A program made the translations under genes and the position numbers. A stretch of DNA of 33,298 nt from an uncultured Prevotella sp. Its GTDB lineage: Bacteria; Bacteroidota; Bacteroidia; Bacteroidales; Bacteroidaceae. The number at the start of each line of letters is the position of its first letter. The first letter of the stretch is position 1. The notes beneath the pieces are model-generated. The model made no database searches and was not told the origin of the DNA. It was given only the letters and a program-made list of their open reading frames with translations. Below, piece by piece: positions 24,714 through 33,202 of the stretch. The DNA is taken from NCBI GenBank assembly GCA_900315955.1, contig ONBC01000032.1:1-33298 (forward strand), read 5' to 3'.

Positions 24714-24848
24714 GAGTTAGGAGATAGGAGTTAGAAGTTAAGAGTTAGGAGATAGGAGTTAAACACAACCAATAACTCCTAACTTCTAACTCCTAACTCC
24801 TATCTCCCAACTCCTATCTCCTAACTCCTAACTCCTATCTCCTAACTC
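24714..24848. repeat. Large imperfect inverted repeat of a short TAGGAGT-type motif
   Basis: Units such as GTTAGGAGATAGGAGTTA fill 24714-24762, and their complements (TAACTCCTAACTTCTAACTC and similar) fill 24775-24848. The RNA would fold into a long, slippery stem with a 12-nt AT-rich loop. It separates the HIT gene from the sigma factor gene and reaches to 3 nt before its ATG. It probably ends transcription of the HIT gene. Similar lexical repeats near 31510-31590 and 32880-32935 suggest this genome carries many. Confidence 0.8.
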
Positions 24849-24850
24849 TC

Positions 24851-25348
24851 ATGCTTTTCGATATCCTTTTCAAACGATATTACCGGCAGCTGTGCCTCTA
24901 TGCCGCCCATTATCTCAACGGCGACATCGCGGCGAGTGAGGATATCGTTCAGGACTGTTTTGTGAAGCTCTGGCAACAGGAGGCCAAGCGCGACATCACC
25001 GATAAGCGCGCTTTTCTTTATTCCACCGTGCGCAACGCATGCATCGACACGCTCCGCCGACAGCATCCCGAAATGACGAGTATCGATCCCTCCGACCTGG
25101 AGGAAGTCATCAGCGATGAGGAAGCCGTAGACCGTTCAGAGCAAGAAGCGAAGGTCTGGGAGATCATAGATGCCTTGCCTGACCGTTGCCGTGAAGTCTT
25201 TCTCATGGCGAAACGTGACGGCATGACCTACAACGAGATAGCGGAAGCCTTGAATATCTCCGTAAAGACCGTGGAGCATCAGATAAGCAAGGCCATGAAG
25301 AAACTAAGAAACAACAAGAACCTGCTGTTTGTATTGATCTGTTTTTAG
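24851..25348 (+). CDS. ECF-type RNA polymerase sigma factor
   Basis: This 165-residue protein has sigma region 2 in RYYRQLCLYAAHYLNGD and DIVQDCFVKLWQQ, and region 4 with the HTH in MTYNEIAEALNISVKTVEHQ and ISKAMKKLR. It is the length of a typical ECF factor. Genes for a TonB-dependent receptor, a DUF4249 lipoprotein and a FecR-like anti-sigma factor follow. This is the Bacteroidetes version of the FecIR cell-surface signalling module. The ATG lies against the inverted repeat at 24714-24848, so that structure may affect translation. Confidence 0.92.
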   Translation: MLFDILFKRYYRQLCLYAAHYLNGDIAASEDIVQDCFVKLWQQEAKRDITDKRAFLYSTVRNACIDTLRRQHPEMTSIDPSDLEEVISDEEAVDRSEQEAKVWEIIDALPDRCREVFLMAKRDGMTYNEIAEALNISVKTVEHQISKAMKKLRNNKNLLFVLICF

Positions 25349-25421
25349 GACAACCCTGTCAATAGACAAAAATAATGAGGCAACGGCATGGGGGGATATT
25401 GACGGTTCTGCGTCATAGGGA

Positions 25422-28090
25422 ATGAAAAGACAAGAAAAGAAAATGGAATTTAGAAGAACTGTACTCCTCACGGCTTTCGCCGCCCTCACGCTGACGGCCG
25501 AAGCTCAAGGACGAACCGTCAAGGACGAGATGCTCCACATGCAGCAGACACGCAAGGTAAGCTTCGTCTATGACGCCTCACTCAAGACAAACATCCCTTA
25601 TAAAGGCATCAGTCTCGACAAGCTCAGTCTGAAGAAAGCGCTCAACACACTTTTTCAAGGTACCGGCATCAGCTATCAGCTCAAAGGCGGCTACGTCTTG
25701 CTCAAAGCATCCAAGGCGAAGGCCACTAAGCCCCAGGAGAGCCGTCCTGCTCCCCAACCCGTCAGCACATCCTCCAAGAAGGTGCAGCACCATACCATCA
25801 GCGGCTATGTGAAGGACGAGAACGGAGAGACGCTTATCAACGCCACCGTCTATGACCTCACGACCCATCAGGGAGCCATGACGAACGCTTACGGTTTTTT
25901 CTCCTTGACCCTGCCCGAAGGCAGGCATGAACTCAAGATAAGCTATATCGGCTTCAACGACAAGCGCGAGATCATCAGTCTCAGCGCCGACAAGCACCAT
26001 GACTTCACGCTCTCAGAAGACAAGAGCCACAACCTCAATGAGGTGGTGGTGACAGCTGACCTCAACTCACCACTTATCAACACGCAGACGGGCAAGCGGT
26101 CGCTCTCACGCGACGACATCAAGACGGAGTTCTCGCTCTTCTCCTCGCCCGATGTCGTCAAGACACTTCAGCGCATGAGCGGTGTGGAGGAAGGCATGGA
26201 GCTCGCCAGTGGCCTCTATGTGCATGGCGGCAACAACGACGAGAACCTTTATCTCATCGACGGCACCCCTCTTTACAGTGTCAACCACACGCTCGGCCTC
26301 TTCTCATCATTCAACGCCGATGTGGTGAAGAATGTCGACTTCTATAAGAGCGGCTTCCCCGCACGCTACGGCGGACGCCTGAGCTCTATCGTCGATGTGC
26401 GCACGGCCGATGGCGACTTCCACCATTTCCACGGCTCCTACCGCATCGGACTGCTCGATGGCGGTGTACAGCTCGAAGGACCTATCCGAAAAGGAAAGAC
26501 CTCATTCAACTTTGGCCTGCGACGTTCCTGGCTCGACATCATCACGCGGACCAAGTCGGCTGACGAAGATGAGCTGACCCTCAACTATTTTTTCCACGAC
26601 CTCAACGCTAAAGTCACGAACATCTTCTCCGACCGGTCCCGGATGTCGCTGAGCATGTATTCAGGTCAGGACGGACTCACGGCAGACAGCAAATCGGACT
26701 ATTCCTATGAAGGCTATGGCGGAACCATTACCGACAAGGATGACGAGAAGAACAAATACACATGGGGCAACATCAATGTAGCGCTCGACTGGCAGTATCA
26801 GTTCTCACCGAAACTCTTCGCCAACTTCACCGCTGTCTATACACACAACCGCGCAAAGCTCGAGACCACAGAAGATGAGGGCACGGTGCTGAACGGTAAA
26901 GCAGATGATGTGGACTGGACACGCCACTTCTATCACTCCACCATCAACGACCTCGGCTACCGAATGGCTTTCGACTATCGGCCGTCGCCCCATCATCACA
27001 TCCGCTTCGACGCTACGGCGAAAACAACAAGATCGACACAACCCGTGTCTACAGCCGCAACAATGTCAAGGCGCACGAATGGAATCTTTATGGCGAGGAT
27101 GAGATAACCATCAACGCTCAATGGAGCCTCAACGCCGGCATCAACGCCTCACTCTTTCATATTCAGGACAAGAACTTCACGAGCATTGATCCACGACTGG
27201 CCCTGAAATATCAGGCTATGCCCTGGCTCTCCTTCAAAGCATCCTGGACCACCATGACACAATATGTCCACAAGATCAGCAACTCCGTGCTCGAGCTCCC
27301 TACCGATTACTGGGTACCGACGACGCACAAGCTTCATCCGATGAAGAGCTGGCAGACGGCGGCGGGGGTCTACATGCATTACTACAAACTGTCGCACCAT
27401 CTGCTGCAATACAACTCCTGGAGCGGACTCGAGCCCCCTGCTGCAAGCTGGGAGACCGTGGTCATGGACGGACGTGGACGCTACTACGGTCTGGAGCTCG
27501 ATGCCACCTATAAGACCCATGCCCTCCAGCTTCAAGGTGCCTACACACTCTCGTGGAACAAGCGCAAATATCCTGACTTCTATCCCTACTGGTACTACGA
27601 CAAGTTCGACAACCGGCATAAGATAAACCTCTCCGCCAGATGGAACATCTCGAAGAAGGTGTCGATGTTTGCCGTGTGGAACTATCATTCAGGCAACCAC
27701 ATCACCATTCCTACTCAGTATGTCCAACGCACAGCGACACTCCCGGACGGAGAGCCTGCCCATGTCGGTATTCGGGGCGGGGAACGCGCGGACGGCATCG
27801 GCAACGAATGGCTCGACGATCATTGGGAGAATGGAACCGACAACTTTATCTATGAGCATCCCAACAACTTCAGGCTTCCGGCTTATCACCGGCTCGACAT
27901 GGGGTTCGACTTTCACCACACGACGAAGCACGGACATGAACGCATCTGGAACATCAGCCTCTACAATGTCTATTGCCATCTCAACTCGTTATGGGTGGAT
28001 CTCTCATTCAACAAGGAAGGACGGTTCGTCATCAAGAACCGTGCTTATATCCCTATCATTCCATCATTCTCTTACACCATCAAGTTCTGA
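25422..28090 (+). pseudogene. TonB-dependent receptor with STN domain, frameshifted
   Basis: About 889 residues are encoded in two frames. The first part (25422 to about 27015) has a signal peptide, an STN domain (MLHMQQTRKVSFVYDASLK), a carboxypeptidase-regulatory-like domain (HHTISGYVKDENGETLINAT) and a plug (FSLFSSPDVVKTLQRMSGV, VHGGNNDENLYLIDGTPLYS). The second part continues YGENNKIDTTRVYSRNN and runs in another frame to the barrel end at 28090 (SFSYTIKF). The crossover is near 27008-27018 and needs one missing base. An STN domain signals from the receptor to a FecR anti-sigma factor, which fits the neighbours. As written, the protein would stop at 27107 without most of its barrel. Confidence 0.85.
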
Positions 28091-28095
28091 ACATC

Positions 28096-29079
28096 ATGAA
28101 AACATATATTTATCCCTTTCTGCTCCTTATAGGCCTGCTTGCCTCCTGCAAGGACGACGTCTCGCTGCCTGAGGCCGTCAATGAAGCAAAGATCGTGGTC
28201 TATTGTTTCCCATCCACACGCGACACAACCTACATCTCCGTGAGCCAAAGTATCCCCGTCAAACAATACAAAGACGGAGTGAAGATCAAGGATATCGACA
28301 ACGCACTGATCACCTATACCGTCAACGGCCAACAGCGCAAGGTGACGAACCGGGGCAACGGTATCTATTATATCACAGCGAAGCAGCAGACCGGTGACAG
28401 GATAGCCTTGAGCGTCCGTGCAGACGGCCTTCCTACAGCCTCCGCAGAGACTTCCATCCCGGATACAGTAGCCATCAGTGACCCTCAGAGCCGGCAGACG
28501 AAGGTCTACGACGATGACTGGGAGGAGATGAAAGGCTACGAGCAAGTGATGGCGACCTTTACGGACAATGCCGCTACAAAGGATTATTATGCGGTACGGG
28601 TATTGTTGAAGAACGTCGTTAAGCGCTACTCGGTTGAAGGATCGCTCTCTGATGAGCAGCGCTTTTATTATCCTGTCATCAACACCAAAAACGAGCCGCT
28701 CCTCATGTCAAAGACAAACATTGACGATGCTTTCGGCTTCTCCGACAACTACTACGGCGGCCTGTGTATCTTCGACGATGCCAGCATCAACGGACAGAGC
28801 CACACGCTCCATCTCAATGTTTACAACAACAACCCTTTCTCTCACTTCTCGAGCAATGCTTATGAAGCAAAGAAATATGAACGGATAGAGCTCCTCCATC
28901 TCACACCCGAATACTACAAGTTTCTGTTTTCCATCAATGCCGAGGAGAACAGCGACCTGGCTCAATATGGCCTTTCACAACTCATGCCGACAGCTACCAA
29001 CGTCCAAGGAGGCTTGGGCGTTGTGGCCGGCTGGAACGTGTCACACACGGCATGGATTAAATCGAAGATTGACGACTAA
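28096..29079 (+). CDS. DUF4249 lipoprotein
   Basis: This 327-residue protein starts at ATG 28096, 5 nt after the receptor stop. The lipoprotein signal peptide ends LLIGLLASC, then KDDVSLPEA. The rest (KIVVYCFPSTRDTTYISVSQ, ADGLPTASAETSIPD and a C-terminal NVQGGLGVVAGWN) is the layout of DUF4249 proteins. These are commonly encoded next to STN-type TonB receptors in Bacteroidetes and are thought to sit on the cell surface as receptor partners. The ligand is unknown. Confidence 0.85.
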   Translation: MKTYIYPFLLLIGLLASCKDDVSLPEAVNEAKIVVYCFPSTRDTTYISVSQSIPVKQYKDGVKIKDIDNALITYTVNGQQRKVTNRGNGIYYITAKQQTGDRIALSVRADGLPTASAETSIPDTVAISDPQSRQTKVYDDDWEEMKGYEQVMATFTDNAATKDYYAVRVLLKNVVKRYSVEGSLSDEQRFYYPVINTKNEPLLMSKTNIDDAFGFSDNYYGGLCIFDDASINGQSHTLHLNVYNNNPFSHFSSNAYEAKKYERIELLHLTPEYYKFLFSINAEENSDLAQYGLSQLMPTATNVQGGLGVVAGWNVSHTAWIKSKIDD

Positions 29080-29103
29080 CATCACGGATCGCTAAGACAG
29101 ACT

Positions 29104-29919
29104 ATGATGAAGCATTCTGACCAACGACATACTATGAATGGAAAGATCATCTGCTTCGTGGCTCATTGCTACCGTCATGGGGCAATGAACCTTGACGAAG
29201 CCTATCGGCAGACGCTTGCCAAGGCCGACATCGAGCCTCTGGCCCGTCCGTTGCGGCGGCGCCTGACAAGGCTCGTGGCGGCCTCTGTCGTGCTCTTTCT
29301 GATAGCCGATACCTACCTCTATCTGCACAACCGTAGCACGATCCTTGTAGCAGACAACAGGTACCGCACCGAGCGGCTTGCCGACGGCACGCGTGTGACC
29401 CTTGCGCCTCACGCCACCCTCTCTTATCGGGGCAACGACTGCCGTGAGGTAGAGGTGTCCGGAAAAGTGTTCTTAGAGGTTACGCACGATGAACGTCATC
29501 CGTTCACCGTCACCGACGAAGCCTATACCATCCGCGACATCGGCACCAAGCTGATGGTTGATGAGACATCCCAGGGAACGACGGTGCTCGTCACGGAAGG
29601 TGCCGTGAGCTTCCAAGCCAACACGAGCCGTCAGGCGGTCGTAATAAGGAAGAATGAGAGTTCACGGCTCACCGCGCATGGCACCGTTCCCAAACAGGTG
29701 CTGCTCTCTCCGAATGCCGCTGCCTGGGCCACACACCAATTTCACTTCAACGACACGCCGCTCAGCGACGTTCTGCGTGACCTCTCAGCTTACTACCACA
29801 TCCGGCTCAGCTGCGATGACGGATCCGGGAAACGACTCACCGGCGACTTCAACACCGACAGCCTGGACGACATCCTCAGTATCATCAATGAGACCCTGGA
29901 TGTAAGCATTAGCCATTAA
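29104..29919 (+). CDS. FecR-like anti-sigma factor
   Basis: This 271-residue protein has a cytoplasmic N-terminus, one TM helix (LVAASVVLFLIADTYLYL, about residues 57-74) and a periplasmic FecR domain (RLADGTRVTLAPHATLSYRG, GKVFLEVTHDERHPFTV, IRDIGTKLMV). The C-terminal domain FHFNDTPLSDVLRDLSAYYH resembles STN/DUF4974. It should hold the ECF factor at 24851 inactive until the receptor signals. An internal start (MNGKIICF, 29134) is possible. Gene order sigma, receptor, DUF4249, FecR is unusual because FecR normally follows sigma directly. Confidence 0.88.
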   Translation: MMKHSDQRHTMNGKIICFVAHCYRHGAMNLDEAYRQTLAKADIEPLARPLRRRLTRLVAASVVLFLIADTYLYLHNRSTILVADNRYRTERLADGTRVTLAPHATLSYRGNDCREVEVSGKVFLEVTHDERHPFTVTDEAYTIRDIGTKLMVDETSQGTTVLVTEGAVSFQANTSRQAVVIRKNESSRLTAHGTVPKQVLLSPNAAAWATHQFHFNDTPLSDVLRDLSAYYHIRLSCDDGSGKRLTGDFNTDSLDDILSIINETLDVSISH

Positions 29920-30064
29920 CCATTATACACTATACATTATACACTATACATTATTCATTCGCCATGCGCCATTTAACATTCAACATTTAACATTCAACAC
30001 TCAACATTATTTATTCGCCATGCGCCATTCAACATTTAACATTCAACACTCAACATTATTTATT
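29915..30064 (+). repeat. AT-rich simple and direct repeats
   Basis: A run of TACACTATACATTA units is followed by two copies of a 50-56 bp block starting at 29957 and 30013. Each has ATTCGCCATGCGCCATT and then CATTCAACATTTAACATT-type repeats. The second copy supplies the start codon and first codons of the next gene. No hairpin of note is present. Confidence 0.85.
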
Positions 30065-30678
30065 CTTTTCCTCTTCAGCAGCATGATCAGCCTTCAGGCA
30101 CACACTACCTGGAAGGGCGACAGCCTTCCCAAGACGAAAGACATCTATCTGGAGGTTGGAGGTACGTCGATCATAGGCGGTATCACGTATGAACAACGCT
30201 TCAACAGCCATACGCGCTGGGGATGGCGGGCAGGATTCGGGTTCGGATACAGTGAGAGCAACGGATTCCTCACGCTGAACAGTTCCACGCGGGCGTGGAC
30301 ACTGCCTGTCGGTGTCAACTATATGATAGGAAGCCGAAGAAACGCCTTGGAACTGGGATTGGGCAAGAGATCATCGACGAAGCCACCTATAACAAAATAA
30401 AGGAGGATCCGCATGCATCCTATGTCGTGTACACGGGAAACGATGGCGAAACAGTCTATGAAGCGATGAAGTCCCGAAGCGAATCGAAAAACGCGTTTGG
30501 TTATTTCTTCTTCGGAGGCATCGGTTATCGTCATGTCTCTAAGCAAGGGTTCCTCTTCCGTGCAGGACTGACACCGACCTTCAACTTTGGTGGCATCCAT
30601 GCCGTGTCAGTGGTATGGACTGACAACATGCCGAAAGTCGGTCTTTCCGGCTACCTCGCTTTCGGTTGGGCGTTCTAA
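30020..30678 (+). pseudogene. Small outer membrane protein, frameshifted
   Basis: The N-terminal part (30020-30400) has a signal peptide partly encoded by the repeat (MRHSTFNIQHSTLFILFLFS), then IYLEVGGTSIIGGITYEQRF. The frame breaks at about 30360-30366, where LELGLG should continue QEIIDEATYNKIKED in the next frame, to the stop at 30678 (LSGYLAFGWAF). One G is missing from the GGG at that point. Joined, it is a protein of about 219 residues with alternating aromatic beta strands and a C-terminal Phe, as in small outer membrane barrels. It is probably part of the FecR-controlled locus. Confidence 0.75.
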
Positions 30679-30756
30679 AAAGAGTCACAGTATATTCCTT
30701 CCACATAAATGTCCATAATATTTCATCAAAACTTTTGAGGATTTTGTCGTTTTAAG

Positions 30757-30787
30757 TTGCTGTTATGGAATAATATTGCTAAATTTG
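30757..30787 (+). promoter_or_regulatory. Promoter of the toxin-antitoxin pair
   Basis: GTTG at 30756-30759 and TAAATTTG at 30780-30787 are 20 nt apart, a good match to the Bacteroidetes consensus, 23 nt before the antitoxin ATG. Confidence 0.6.
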
Positions 30788-30809
30788 CTTCTGAAAAAGT
30801 GAAAACAAT

Positions 30810-31061
30810 ATGGGAACAGTATCAATAAACAACTTATGGAACTTCATCCAGGGTTTGTCGCTGACGGCAGGCGACCGCAAATGGCTCGCCGGGAAGCTGC
30901 TTGAGCCGTCAAATGCAGACGTAGCTGTATCTGACGAGACCACAGAGAACGTAGGAGGCTATATCATCTCACCAAAGAGAAGAAAACTAATGGGCAGTGT
31001 AACCATAGACCCAAAAGACATAGAGTCGGACGAAAGGCTTAAATACATTCTGAGCAAATGA
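30810..31061 (+). CDS. Putative antitoxin of a PIN toxin
   Basis: This small acidic protein of 83 residues starts SINNLWNFIQGLSLTAGDRK. It has no membrane segment and a short helical N-terminal part that could be a DNA-binding or dimerisation unit. Its function is inferred from position: it overlaps the PIN-domain gene by 4 nt (ATGA, 31058-31061) and comes first, as antitoxins do. The C-terminal tail (IDPKDIESDERLKYILSK) would be the toxin-wrapping segment. Confidence 0.7.
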   Translation: MGTVSINNLWNFIQGLSLTAGDRKWLAGKLLEPSNADVAVSDETTENVGGYIISPKRRKLMGSVTIDPKDIESDERLKYILSK

Positions 31062-31498
31062 AGAAAGTATTTCTTGACACCAATGTCATTCTCGACTCTG
31101 TGCTGTCCCGTGAGAACAATCTTAGCGCAACAGCCATCCTCACGGCCAGTGATAAAAAGGTCATCGATTGCTATGTCTCATTCCTTACCGTGGCCAATGC
31201 CGCCTACACCTTGAAGAAAGGTAGGACGATAAAGGAGATGCGTGAACTCTTAAAGGACACTTTTGATGGCATTACGGTTCTGCCGATGGATAATGAGCAG
31301 CTGCAACTGGCATATAATGTAGAGGCTCCTGATTTTGAAGACATACTGCAATATGAATGCGCCAAAGCTGCAAATTGTGACTTAATTGTTACGAGTAACA
31401 CTAAGCACTTCAAATTCATAAAAGACATTGATGTGGTTTCTACAATTGACTTTTCAGAGCAGTTCAAGGTAAAAGGAGACGTTCATCCACAGGCTTGA
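31058..31498 (+). CDS. PIN-domain ribonuclease toxin
   Basis: This 146-residue protein opens MKKVFLDTNVILDSVLSREN, the first PIN motif with catalytic D7 and N9. Acidic residues DFEDILQYECAKAANCD and the final VTSNTKHF complete the fold. PIN toxins cut RNA with a metal centre and are held by the upstream antitoxin. The target cannot be predicted. The gene ends before a strong hairpin. Confidence 0.88.
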   Translation: MKKVFLDTNVILDSVLSRENNLSATAILTASDKKVIDCYVSFLTVANAAYTLKKGRTIKEMRELLKDTFDGITVLPMDNEQLQLAYNVEAPDFEDILQYECAKAANCDLIVTSNTKHFKFIKDIDVVSTIDFSEQFKVKGDVHPQA

Positions 31499-31503
31499 AT
31501 AAA

Positions 31504-31582
31504 GAAGTCCGGAAGTACAGTCATATGCTTAAGCGTCTGGAAATCAGATACAGTTAAGGTATTGACTGGACTTCCGGACTTC
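31504..31582. terminator. Bidirectional hairpin between the PIN toxin and thyX
   Basis: GAAGTCCGGAAGTACAGTCA at 31504-31523 pairs with 31563-31582 with a single mismatch, leaving a 39-nt loop. Copies of the ACTTCCGG motif continue to about 31600. It sits in a convergent gap of 107 bp and probably ends both transcripts. Confidence 0.6.
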
Positions 31583-31605
31583 TGTACTTCCGGGCTTCCA
31601 AAATA

Positions 31606-32547
31606 TCACACCCACCCTTTTTCTTTGAACGCTTCGTAGAGTGGCTGGGCAATAGCCTTGGCATCAGGATGGGGCTGACCCGTGGTGCCAAGGGCACGAA
31701 GGTCAAAGAAATGCTTCCAATCGGTGACGAAAGCCGTATGGACAAGCTCTGTGGCGGTGTCGAGCGGCAGGATAACACGAGCCTCCTGCGGCTTGCGACC
31801 CGCATTGATGAGGTTCATATACGACTTCTCCGCAGCGAGGTTGGCAAAGACCCAGTTGTCGAGCTCTGAGGCAGAACCGTCGGCCACCTCACGCGCCAGT
31901 TCCATAAACTGCTGTCCACTGACCTTCAAAATTCCATTGTTGACATTAGCAGCCCATTCCGTACCTGTCATGGCTTGTTTAATCCATGTCGGCAGATTGA
32001 TGGTTATCTCGTTGCCGAACTTCGCTTTGGAGTAGTTGCAATAACGCGTCGACTGCTCCGCCATGGAATCAGCACGATGCCGGTTGAACTCACGCGAGAT
32101 AGCAATCTGTGTGGAGAAATGCACCGTCACACGCTTCGGATGACGGTCCTGAGGCTCGCTCCAGAATGCCTCTAAGTCGCGCAGCCGGTTGTTCTCAGCC
32201 AACACCCGTAGGTTCGTCGTGACATAGTAAGTATTGGCAGCATATTCGCACCGGGAGAACTTGTTCGACCTATAGAAGTCCCAGGGAGCTATGTCGAAAT
32301 ACTCATCCTCACTCGCCTTCACCCGCTCCCTCGTTGCTTCGTCGAAGAGAAGATATACCGTGCCGTGCTCAAGCATGGCATAGTGCTCGTTCTTGATCAT
32401 TCGCTCTACGAAAGGCTGCGCTGAGTCGGCAGTGGTATGATCCTCACTCTTATAGCACACGCGCCCTACGCGCTCTATCTGCTTGTAAACGCCGGCAACC
32501 CCAGGCTGCTGCTCCCAGATCTCGAAGGATGGATTATTGATTCGCAT
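31606..32547 (-). CDS. thyX: Flavin-dependent thymidylate synthase
   Basis: This 313-residue protein starts at ATG 32547 (MRINNPSFEIWEQQPG); codons further upstream cross the probable promoter. The ThyX signature RHRX7S is seen as RHRADSMAEQSTRY, preceded by AISREFN, and the C-terminal half has RKPQEARVILPLDTATEL. It converts dUMP to dTMP with FAD and methylene-tetrahydrofolate, which makes it essential if no ThyA is present. It stands alone on the minus strand, and the minus strand reads TACTTTTG near 32598. Confidence 0.93.
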   Translation of the reverse strand: MRINNPSFEIWEQQPGVAGVYKQIERVGRVCYKSEDHTTADSAQPFVERMIKNEHYAMLEHGTVYLLFDEATRERVKASEDEYFDIAPWDFYRSNKFSRCEYAANTYYVTTNLRVLAENNRLRDLEAFWSEPQDRHPKRVTVHFSTQIAISREFNRHRADSMAEQSTRYCNYSKAKFGNEITINLPTWIKQAMTGTEWAANVNNGILKVSGQQFMELAREVADGSASELDNWVFANLAAEKSYMNLINAGRKPQEARVILPLDTATELVHTAFVTDWKHFFDLRALGTTGQPHPDAKAIAQPLYEAFKEKGWV

Positions 32548-32733
32548 AATGGATAATCTCTTATTGTAACGCTTATATTTATTGTTAGGCAAAAGTACGA
32601 AGAATAATCCAATCAGAGGCTCACTCCTATTGTTTTTATTCATCACCAACTGCTAATAAGTGTTGTGTGCCCACACAGTAAGTTGACCTATATCAAAAAT
32701 AAAGGAGAAAAACAAATTAAAAGCATTATTTTT

Positions 32734-32764
32734 TTTGCGCGTCTTCATATTCTTCCTAACTTTG
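32734..32764 (+). promoter_or_regulatory. Strong promoter without an obvious gene
   Basis: TTTG at 32734-32737 and TAACTTTG at 32757-32764 with a 19-nt spacer form a complete Bacteroidetes promoter. Transcription would run right, towards the IS. No convincing reading frame begins within the next 150 nt. Confidence 0.6.
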
Positions 32765-32999
32765 CAGTGTCAAAAGGAAACAAGAAGCTCCGCAAGAAAT
32801 TGATACGAGCTTCATCTTCGAGAGAAGACATTCCGATAAGATATTCAAAATTAGGATTAGTAGATTGTTTCATATAGGTTTTTAGTTTTTAGGTTTAAAG
32901 TTAGTTTTTAGGTTTTCATTAGGTCTTAGTTAGTTTTTGGTAAATAAGCGCAGAGCTGGGGATTTGATTTTTTATGCCACACACGTCGGCGTTGAGCAT
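32765..32999. other. Region without a recognised gene
   Basis: After the promoter, a 36-codon frame from GTG 32767 (SKGNKKLRKKLIRASSSRED) ends at 32877. It has no ATG, and its start codon would precede the likely transcription start, so I do not call it. From 32880 to 32940 there are TTTTTAGG and AGTTAGTTTTTAGG repeats. It could be a short RNA, a relic, or the leader of a gene lost to the IS. Confidence 0.4.
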
Positions 33000-33202
33000 T
33001 TACAATCCATAGATCATACTTCCATCGGGCATCAGTCCCTCGTCGGCGGCATGGGCAATGGCTTGGATAAAGGGGTTCATCTCCTGTTCCAACTCTTCAT
33101 CAGCAAGCACGCCGACGGCTTCATCCATCAGCCAGCTGGCCTCGAAAAAGTGACGAAAACAGAAAAAAGGCGAAACATTGCCGTTCCGCCCTGATATTTT
33201 TA
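33000..33202 (-). pseudogene. 3' fragment of a gene cut by the right-hand IS
   Basis: On the minus strand a frame runs without stops from the IS boundary to TAA at 33000-33002. It encodes about 66 residues including FFEASWLMDEAVGVLADE and AIAHAADEGLMPDGSMIYGL. The acidic, helical and well-ordered composition looks like a true protein end. It has no start, since the IS lies where the 5' part should be. I do not recognise the family. Confidence 0.5.

Noticed and set aside
32665-32877. 70-codon frame near the orphan promoter
   Set aside because: Its ATG lies upstream of the promoter and the first half crosses the -33/-7 region; no homologous pattern is recognised.
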